Of a DNA stretch of 64,000 nucleotides, positions 58,115 to 64,000 are shown piece by piece. The position numbers and the translations under genes are program-made. Position 1 is the first letter of the stretch. The number at the start of each line of letters is the position of its first letter. A model generated the notes under the pieces. That model made no database searches. It saw nothing but the letters and a program-made list of their open reading frames with translations, and was not told the origin of the DNA. This DNA is from Clostridia bacterium (GTDB lineage: Bacteria > Bacillota > Clostridia > Oscillospirales > Acutalibacteraceae): positions 1 through 64,000 of the forward strand of contig JAFWYP010000018.1 of the NCBI GenBank assembly GCA_017517665.1, given 5' to 3'.

Positions 58115-59733
58115 AGCGTTTTCTTTCTTTAGCAGTTGCGCTGATAATGATATTTTCACTTGCCTCATGCTCGGATGACGGTGCAGGCGGGGCGATATCC
58201 TATGCGCTTGATGCTTCTCCTTCAACACTCGACCCCCAGTATGCAGGTGAAACTTCGGCACAGATTGTCATAAACAATGTTTTTGAGGGGCTTGTCCGTG
58301 TTTCGGAAAACGGTGAGATTATCCCCGGAATTGCAGACAGCTGGGAGATTTCTCCCGACGGTCTGACATACACCTTCAAGCTTAATCAGAACACAAAATG
58401 GAAATGTCCTACAGTTATAAAAAAGGAGTTCGGCGATGAATTCTATAACAGATTTAATGTTGAACCGGTAACTGCGCATGACTTTGTTTTTGCAATGAAA
58501 AGAGCCGTTTCGCCCGAAATCAATTCTTCTCTTGCACACAGACTTTTTGCGATAGTAAACGCAACGGAAATTTATTCGGGAAAGCTTGATGCTTCATCGC
58601 TCGGAGTAGCGGCACCCGATGACTATACTCTCACAATCAATCTGCGCGAGCGCTGTGACGATATGCTTGAAAGACTCAGCGAGGGTGTTTTCATGCCCTG
58701 CAACGAGGATTTCTATAACGCCATGGAAGGCAGATACGGTCTTACACATAAGCATATTCTCTGCAACGGACCTTTCTATATCACGGGTTGGGACACCGAA
58801 TCCCAGCTCATAATCAGAAAAAACAACGAATATGTGCGCCCCGACAGCGTTTTGCCCTCATCGGTTTCGTTCAGCTTCACATCCGACCTGAGTAAAACCA
58901 TCAATAAGCTTGAGGTGCAGTCACTCTCTGCGGCGCTTCTTCCGCCCGACTGCAAAACTCCCGAGGGTACGGTTGTTGCAAGTGAAAAAGAAAACTCCGT
59001 TTTCGGCTTCATTTTTAATTGCTCGGACTCAAATCTTCAGAATGCAAACATCCGCAAGGCTCTCTGCGCATCAATCAACAGAAGCCTGTTTGAATTTGAC
59101 AGCATAAACGGCACTCCGCAGACGGGATTTGTTCCGAAAAGCTGCACGGCGGGAAGTCTTAATTACAGAGCGGCAGTCGGCTCGCAGACTCCCGAAATCG
59201 TTTATAACACGGATGCTGCAAAATCGCTTTGGGAAACGGGTCTTGCCGAACTCGGAGTAAACAAAATCACCCTTACCGTTCTCTGTCCCGAAGCACTCGA
59301 TTCCGCAGTACGCAGACAGCTTCAGATATGGCAGCAGGTTATGGGCATCAGCATAGCGGTCACAATCGAAAACGCAGCGGCTGACGATATCACAAAAGCT
59401 GTTTCAAGCGGAGATTATCAGATTGCACTTTCGGGAACGGAATCCGAGGATGAAAGCGCGGTTGACTTCTTTGCTTCTCTTGAAGACGGCGGAATATTCC
59501 GTTTTAAATCCGAAGAATACAGCTTAATTATTGACCGACTGCTTCAGGTTGAGGGAGACAGTGAGCTTCTCGGCGGCTGCTTCACAGCTGAAAACTTTAT
59601 CCTTCAGCAGGGAATCTGTTATCCCCTCTGTTCACGTTCAAGCCGCTTTGTTACAATTGAAGAAGTTGAGGGAATAACAATCCACGGCTCCGAAAGCACG
59701 GTTTCTTTCATTGCCGCAAAGAGGTATGACTGA
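58111..59733 (+). CDS. Oligopeptide/nickel-type ABC substrate-binding lipoprotein (SBP_bac_5)
   Basis: The start at 58111 (GGAGG seven bases upstream, ATGA overlap with topB) gives 540 residues. A lipobox LASC at about residue 20 shows that it is a membrane-anchored lipoprotein. The family 5 features are DASPSTLDPQYAGETSAQIV, FEGLVRVSENGEIIPGIADS and SPDGLTYTFKLNQNTKWKCP. It captures peptides or similar ligands outside the cell. No ABC permease or ATPase gene follows, so it must use a transporter encoded elsewhere. Confidence 0.92.
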   Translation: MKRFLSLAVALIMIFSLASCSDDGAGGAISYALDASPSTLDPQYAGETSAQIVINNVFEGLVRVSENGEIIPGIADSWEISPDGLTYTFKLNQNTKWKCPTVIKKEFGDEFYNRFNVEPVTAHDFVFAMKRAVSPEINSSLAHRLFAIVNATEIYSGKLDASSLGVAAPDDYTLTINLRERCDDMLERLSEGVFMPCNEDFYNAMEGRYGLTHKHILCNGPFYITGWDTESQLIIRKNNEYVRPDSVLPSSVSFSFTSDLSKTINKLEVQSLSAALLPPDCKTPEGTVVASEKENSVFGFIFNCSDSNLQNANIRKALCASINRSLFEFDSINGTPQTGFVPKSCTAGSLNYRAAVGSQTPEIVYNTDAAKSLWETGLAELGVNKITLTVLCPEALDSAVRRQLQIWQQVMGISIAVTIENAAADDITKAVSSGDYQIALSGTESEDESAVDFFASLEDGGIFRFKSEEYSLIIDRLLQVEGDSELLGGCFTAENFILQQGICYPLCSRSSRFVTIEEVEGITIHGSESTVSFIAAKRYD

Positions 59734-60161
59734 TGAAACCGAACAAAAAAGCAATCATCTCATGGGCGGCGGTTTTGCTGTGCATGGCGGTTATCTTTAT
59801 TCTGTCCGCACAAAAAGGCGATGAATCGCAGAAATTAAGTGACGGCATTATCGTTTTTTCAGGGCTTGAATTCGGAAGCGATTTCGTAAGAACCTGCGCC
59901 CATTTTCTTGAATACTCGGGTCTTGCGGTGCTTATATATAATGCACTCTTTCAGACCTTCGGACACACAAAACCGATTCTTTCCGTTATCATGTCTTCGG
60001 CATATGCCGTCACGGATGAAATACATCAGCTTTTTGTTGAAGGACGCGCATGTCAGATATCGGATATCATAATCGACTCTGCAGGTGCGGCGGCGGGAAT
60101 TGCCGCGCTTACCTTATTGATATTTATTTATAAGAAAATTAAAAGGAGGAAACAAGTATGA
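59733..60161 (+). CDS. VanZ-like family membrane protein
   Basis: The 142-residue protein has four membrane helices (about 8-25, 55-75, 80-100 and 110-135). It carries the VanZ motif set FILSAQKGDESQKLSDGI, CAHFLEYSGLAVLIYNAL and AYAVTDEIHQLFVEGRACQI followed by DIIIDSAGAAAG. VanZ-like proteins are linked to teicoplanin resistance in one case, but most members have unknown function. The start overlaps the lipoprotein stop and its stop overlaps the next start. Confidence 0.9.
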   Translation: MKPNKKAIISWAAVLLCMAVIFILSAQKGDESQKLSDGIIVFSGLEFGSDFVRTCAHFLEYSGLAVLIYNALFQTFGHTKPILSVIMSSAYAVTDEIHQLFVEGRACQISDIIIDSAGAAAGIAALTLLIFIYKKIKRRKQV

Positions 60162-61480
60162 CAGACAGCGAAAAAATCCTTGCTGCAGGCTGTGCGGCGG
60201 GAGTTGCGGCTGCGGCCATACCGACTGTTTACGGATATATGAAGGCTACTGCGCCCCGTCCGATTAACGAGGACGATTTTCTTCATACCGAAAACGGCGG
60301 ATTTGTTTCCGAATGCGGCGCGCACCTCAGCCTGCGTGGCATAAACCTCAATGATGACCTTTTTTATTTTACCAAAGCAGACCTTGATGAAAACGCAAAG
60401 AGCTATGACGTTTTCGCATCTCTTGAAAGCCGTTTCGGACGCTACGGCGCAAAAGAGCTTGTCAAAAAATATAATGAATCATTTATCTCCCCTGCCGATT
60501 TGAAATATATCAGAAAACTCGGCGCAAACTGCGTGAGGATTCCTCTGCGTTACAGATATCTTTACCGCAAGGAAAACTGCAAGGGCGATATCGACTTTGA
60601 AAGACTCGATTTTCTGGTTGAGAAATGCAAAAAACTCGGCATCTATGTTATATTTGACCTTCATTCCGCACCCGGATTTCAGAACAACGGTTCATCATGC
60701 GGCATGGGCGACGAAAGCGTGCTTTTTGATTCGGGCAAAGACGGCTTTGAAGCAAGAAATGCCGTTATAAAGCTCTGGACACAGGTTGCAGCGCACTACA
60801 AAGACGAGCCTGCCGTTGCGGCATACGACCTTCTCAACCGTCCTCTGCATTTTGTTACAGACTGGGAAAAAAAGCTCGATACGCTTCATAAATTCTACAG
60901 AAGAATATACAAGGCAATAAGAAACGTCGGCGATAACCACATCGTTATCATGCAGGCGCCGTTTGACCCCGACACTCTTCCGCCCGAAAACGAATATCAC
61001 AGCGATAATGTTGCCTACGGTCTTTATTCGCATTTCCGCACAACCTTTGAAACCGATGCACTCATCAACGGCATCCGTTCACTCCGAAACAGAAACGTAC
61101 CGTTCATAATCTGCAAAATCCGTTCCGAAGAAAATCTTGATTATTCGCTCACAGCGCTGAACGATGCAGGCGCATCATGGCTTATCGGCGATTTCAAGGG
61201 ATGCGGCAATGACTTTGAGTATCTTTTCAACGGCAGCATTTCCCCTGCCGACCTGACCTATGACAGCTACGAAACCATAGGTGAAAAGTGGTCGAAACCC
61301 ATCGCAACAAAAAATTTCACCGAAAACAAGGACACCGCAAAAATTCTTAAAAGAGCTTTCAGGTACGGCGAAATATTTGCCGATATGCCGAAAGCCAAAG
61401 AAAAAGGAAAGCTTAAATTTAAAGTGAAATTCGGATATAATATTGTCAAAGGGATAAACAAGCCGTCAGAAACTTGTTAA
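60158..61480 (+). CDS. GH5-fold protein lacking both catalytic glutamates
   Basis: The 440-residue protein starts with a hydrophobic helix (ILAAGCAAGVAAAAIPTVYG). A glycoside hydrolase family 5 TIM barrel follows: LSLRGINLND, LGANCVRIPLRYR, FDLHSAPGFQN and VAAYDLLNRPLHF. The acid/base Glu of the NEP motif is Arg228, and the nucleophile region, normally GEF, reads VPFIICKIRS with Lys320. It is thus probably a non-catalytic sugar-binding relative. The GTG/ATG overlap with the VanZ gene indicates co-expression. Length is normal for GH5. Confidence 0.75.
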   Translation: MTDSEKILAAGCAAGVAAAAIPTVYGYMKATAPRPINEDDFLHTENGGFVSECGAHLSLRGINLNDDLFYFTKADLDENAKSYDVFASLESRFGRYGAKELVKKYNESFISPADLKYIRKLGANCVRIPLRYRYLYRKENCKGDIDFERLDFLVEKCKKLGIYVIFDLHSAPGFQNNGSSCGMGDESVLFDSGKDGFEARNAVIKLWTQVAAHYKDEPAVAAYDLLNRPLHFVTDWEKKLDTLHKFYRRIYKAIRNVGDNHIVIMQAPFDPDTLPPENEYHSDNVAYGLYSHFRTTFETDALINGIRSLRNRNVPFIICKIRSEENLDYSLTALNDAGASWLIGDFKGCGNDFEYLFNGSISPADLTYDSYETIGEKWSKPIATKNFTENKDTAKILKRAFRYGEIFADMPKAKEKGKLKFKVKFGYNIVKGINKPSETC

Positions 61481-61575
61481 CTTTCATAAAAAATCTCATA
61501 TATTTTATAAAAATTATTGCAAAATGCATTAATATGATGTAAAATGAATCAATAACCCAAGTAAGGAGGATTTTT

Positions 61576-62220
61576 ATGCCGACAACGAGTATTACCAAAA
61601 TCAAAACAAAGAGAAATAACCTTTTCCTTCGTGTTGCCAAGGGACACTTTGCAACAAGCCATTCTCACAGCAACTATTACATCGACGTTGCCGCACAGAA
61701 ATCAAGACTTTCCGAAGCAAAAGCCGTTGCACAGGAGCTTTGCGCACACTATAATTATAAGGTTAAGATTGTTGACACAATTCTCTGCCTTGACGGCACG
61801 GAAGTTATCGGCGCATGCCTTGCCGATGAGCTGACAAAGAGCAACCTTATGAATATAAATGCTCACCAGACAATTTATGTTGTAACCCCTGAAGTCACAA
61901 ACGGTTCACAGCTTTTCTTCAGAGACAACATTGTTCCCATGATTAAGGGTAAGCACGTTCTTATACTTGCTGTTTCCGTTGCAACGGGCACAACCGCCAA
62001 GGCAGCCGTTGAAGCCGTTAAATATTACGGCGGCGAGGTTGTAGGTATTGCTTCGATTTTTGCAACCGCGGAAGAATGTGACGGATACACCGTTAATTCC
62101 GTTTTCAACCCCAATGACCTTGAGGGATATTTCACCTGTCCCTCGCATGAATGTCCGCTGTGTAAGGAAGGCAAAAAGCTTGATGCACTTATCAACTGCC
62201 ACGGATTCTCAAAACTGTAA
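61576..62220 (+). CDS. Orotate phosphoribosyltransferase-like protein
   Basis: The 214-residue protein resembles a Clostridial group of PRTase-fold proteins annotated as orotate phosphoribosyltransferase: MPTTSITKIKTKRNNLFLRV, SHSHSNYYIDVAAQKSRLSE, LDGTEVIGACLADEL and the PRPP-loop region HVLILAVSVATGTTAKAAVE. The two acidic residues usually before the PRPP loop are not present (AVS instead of DD), so PRPP use is uncertain. A late CPSHECPLC motif may bind zinc. AAGGAGG precedes the ATG. It is monocistronic. Confidence 0.75.
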   Translation: MPTTSITKIKTKRNNLFLRVAKGHFATSHSHSNYYIDVAAQKSRLSEAKAVAQELCAHYNYKVKIVDTILCLDGTEVIGACLADELTKSNLMNINAHQTIYVVTPEVTNGSQLFFRDNIVPMIKGKHVLILAVSVATGTTAKAAVEAVKYYGGEVVGIASIFATAEECDGYTVNSVFNPNDLEGYFTCPSHECPLCKEGKKLDALINCHGFSKL

Positions 62221-62616
62221 AAAAAATTCTGTCTGTCAGCCGGATGTTCATAAAACAGTAATTTCAGAAAACTGTTGTTTATAGCATCTGTCTGACGTGG
62301 GTTGACAAAAACAGAACACGAGAAATTGAAGCATCACTTCGTTTCTCGTGTTTTTTGTGTGCTTGGCTTGGCTCTTTTTATTTAAAGTGATTTGCAGACA
62401 TCTTTAAAACAACACTCCGTTTTATAATTAACAAAAATCAATCTGTTGTGGGAAATATATTATATTCGGAATTTACAATCTGAATTTTCGCTTTTGTAAC
62501 GGTTAAAGCGCAAAAGCTCGGAGACTTTGCCAAACACAATTACAACGCCGGATAAATCTGACGACAATTTGTAGCAGCTCTTATTCAACATTTGTTTTTT
62601 GTGGAGGTAATTAATT
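62221..62616. other. Intergenic region with a terminator
   Basis: No gene is seen in this 396 bp stretch. A terminator at 62315-62357 is followed by an AT-rich stretch with no clear promoter; AATATATTATAT near 62456 is the best -10 candidate. The MFS gene's ribosome site GGAGGTAA is at 62603. Confidence 0.5.
62315..62357 (+). terminator. Intrinsic terminator of the PRTase-like gene
   Basis: An 11 bp stem (AACACGAGAAA at 62315-62325, TTTCTCGTGTT at 62342-62352) with a 16 nt loop is followed by TTTTGTG. Confidence 0.88.
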
Positions 62617-63798
62617 GTGGTAACCATACTTCTTGTTGTAATTTATATTGCATTTATAGGTCTTGGAGTCCCTGATTCGCTCATCGGCTCTGCATGGCCT
62701 GCTATACATACGGAAATGAACATACCCGTTGAAGCAGTGAGCATTCTCACATTTATCATTTCAGGCTGCACCGTTTTATCAAGTATGTTCAGTGCAGGAA
62801 TTCTCAATAAATTCGGAACTGCTAAGGTTACAGCTTTCAGCACAGCTATGACTGCAGCGGCTTTGTTGGGTTTTTCCCTGACACCATCCTTTTGGTTTAT
62901 GATACCGTTAGCCGTTGTTCTCGGACTCGGTGCAGGCGCAATTGATTCGGGGCTTAATAATTATGTTGCTCTTCACTGCAAAGCAAGCCATATGAATTTT
63001 CTGCATTGTTTTTACGGTGTGGGAGTAAGTCTCAGTCCTTACCTTATGTCCCATGCATTAAGTGATATAGGTTGGCGTGGCGGCTACCGCTATGCTTTTT
63101 ATGTGCAGTTGGTTATTACAATCCTGCTGATTGTGTCTGTTCCTTTGTGGAAAAAGACTTCTTCGGCTAAAGGAACAGAAGAGGAAAATGGTATAAACCT
63201 TACTCTTTTGCAGATGGCTAAAAAGGCAGAGGTGCGACAGGTATGGATTATTATGCTCGCAACAAATGCAATTGAATACGCCTGCGGAGTATGGGGAAGC
63301 ACATATCTTGTAACAGAAAAAGGCTTTGAAACAAAGCACGGTGCACTTGCGCTGACAATATATTATGTCGGTATGTCAATCGGACGTTTTGTTTCCGGTT
63401 TGCTTTCTGAAAGAATCAGCACATGGAAGCGTATCGGTATAGGTGCTGCAGTTCTTGCTCCCGCCATTGCAATTATGCTTCTTCCCCTGCCCGGTGCGGT
63501 TACTGTGGTCGGTTTGTTCCTTGTGGGTTTGGGTAACGGTTCTATCTATCCTAACATGATACACCTGACACCGCACAACTTCGGTAAAGAAGTATCACAA
63601 TCAATTATGGGCTCTCAGATTGCGTTTGCATATATCGGTGTTATGTCAGCACCGCCAATGGTCAGTCTTGTAAGCGGATTGTTTGGCATAAAAATATATC
63701 CCGTTCTGCTTGCCATATTCTATGCAATAATGGTTATCACATTGAAATGCTTCATAAACCGATTGAAAAAGCAAGGCAGATACGATACAAATATCTGA
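62617..63798 (+). CDS. MFS transporter, sugar-type
   Basis: The 393-residue permease has twelve predicted membrane helices: LVVIYIAFIGLGVPDSLIGS first, GLGAGAIDSGLNNYVALHCK in the middle and YVGMSIGRFVSGLLSERIST later. The pattern resembles the FucP/sugar-proton symporter side of the MFS. GTG start, GGAGGTAA seven bases upstream. A probable glycoside hydrolase gene starts 20 bp downstream, which suggests uptake of a sugar that it releases. Confidence 0.88.
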   Translation: MVTILLVVIYIAFIGLGVPDSLIGSAWPAIHTEMNIPVEAVSILTFIISGCTVLSSMFSAGILNKFGTAKVTAFSTAMTAAALLGFSLTPSFWFMIPLAVVLGLGAGAIDSGLNNYVALHCKASHMNFLHCFYGVGVSLSPYLMSHALSDIGWRGGYRYAFYVQLVITILLIVSVPLWKKTSSAKGTEEENGINLTLLQMAKKAEVRQVWIIMLATNAIEYACGVWGSTYLVTEKGFETKHGALALTIYYVGMSIGRFVSGLLSERISTWKRIGIGAAVLAPAIAIMLLPLPGAVTVVGLFLVGLGNGSIYPNMIHLTPHNFGKEVSQSIMGSQIAFAYIGVMSAPPMVSLVSGLFGIKIYPVLLAIFYAIMVITLKCFINRLKKQGRYDTNI

Positions 63799-63818
63799 AT
63801 TTCAAGGATGGCTAAAAC

Positions 63819-64000
63819 ATGAAAAGCAACGATAATTTTGATATAAACAGCTTTATCTCACCCGATGTTTCACATTCCCCCGTGTATGTCTGGGTATGGA
63901 ATGATATCTGCACTAAGGACATTATAGATGTTCAGCTTGCTGAAATGCACAACCTCGGTATACGGGCATTTTATATTCTTCCCGAGCCGAAGAATTTCCG
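63819..64000 (+). CDS. Glycoside hydrolase-like protein, N-terminal end (partial)
   Basis: The ATG at 63819 has AAGGATG upstream, and the frame stays open to the window edge (60 codons). It reads ISPDVSHSPVYVWVWNDICT then DIIDVQLAEMHNLGIRAFYI and LPEPKNF. The W(x)WN followed by QLxEMxxxGIxxFxI pattern is typical of the start of large bacterial glycoside hydrolases, such as GH106-type rhamnosidase-like proteins. The catalytic part is outside the window, so the family is provisional. It is coupled to the MFS gene upstream. Confidence 0.55.
   Translation, partial: MKSNDNFDINSFISPDVSHSPVYVWVWNDICTKDIIDVQLAEMHNLGIRAFYILPEPKNF

Overview
The window looks like a chromosomal segment of a low-to-moderate GC Gram-positive anaerobe of the class Clostridia, most likely an Oscillospirales/Ruminococcaceae-type gut bacterium. 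This is inference from gene content and signals: strong AGGAGG ribosome sites, frequent TTG/GTG starts, an FtsEX plus PcsB-like hydrolase operon, DUF4364, a CdaR-type regulator, meso-diaminopimelate dehydrogenase, a long clade-2 type IleS, and a queT gene behind a probable preQ1 riboswitch. No rRNA is present and one tRNA (Val, GAC) was found.

Layout. 1-6.6 kb is accessory DNA. It starts with the tail of a cytosolic 5'-nucleotidase, then WG-like and leucine-rich-repeat genes, a 48-codon gene whose ribosome site is buried in a hairpin, and a compact minus-strand cluster that looks like a defence operon: WYL regulator, two PD-(D/E)XK-type nucleases (one PGN_0703-like, one Mrr-like with a PUA/EVE-like N-terminus) and a DUF1810 protein. 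Two diverged ~100 bp repeats and a consensus promoter lie upstream.

6632-14499 is an integrated element of about 7.9 kb. It is bounded by a 15 bp direct repeat (TTGGTGGACATTAAC) whose right copy is the 3' end of the tRNA-Val gene. It carries a Mor-like regulator, a set of small membrane proteins, a DUF1643 protein, a DUF927 (helicase/primase-like) protein and a large serine recombinase next to the tRNA. No conjugation or capsid gene is visible, so it resembles a mobilizable or satellite-type element.

14.6-22 kb: a sigma-region-4/XRE fusion protein is divergent from an S24 (CI/LexA-like) repressor, with a GAAC-N4-GTTC operator inside the promoter spacer. Then comes the minus-strand run cdaR-ftsE-ftsX-pcsB-like-S41, in which the S41 protein appears to have lost its catalytic Ser and Lys.

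22-31 kb is housekeeping DNA: murA, yycJ/walJ, an M23 peptidase, rlmH, gapA, an RsuA-type pseudouridine synthase, greA and lysS. 31-38.5 kb is a tightly packed cell-surface polymer operon following lysS: glycosyltransferases, a TagG/TagH-like ABC exporter, TarI, TarJ and a CDP-polyol phosphotransferase. Together these could make CDP-ribitol, polymerise and decorate the glycan, and export it.

38.5-47.6 kb holds rpsF-ssb-rpsR with a candidate S6:S18 leader, a secreted beta-helix protein, uvrC, rsmD-coaD-coiled-coil protein, an XRE regulator, a NagD-like HAD phosphatase, the preQ1 riboswitch with queT, and a zinc-ribbon membrane protein. 47.6-50.8 kb is a minus-strand pentose-type set: araD, DUF4364, a GPH symporter and an HEYGH membrane protein. 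51-64 kb has ileS, ygjV, ddh, and a translationally coupled chain topB - peptide-binding lipoprotein - VanZ-like - GH5-fold protein lacking both catalytic glutamates. It ends with a PRTase-like gene, an MFS transporter and the start of a probable glycoside hydrolase.
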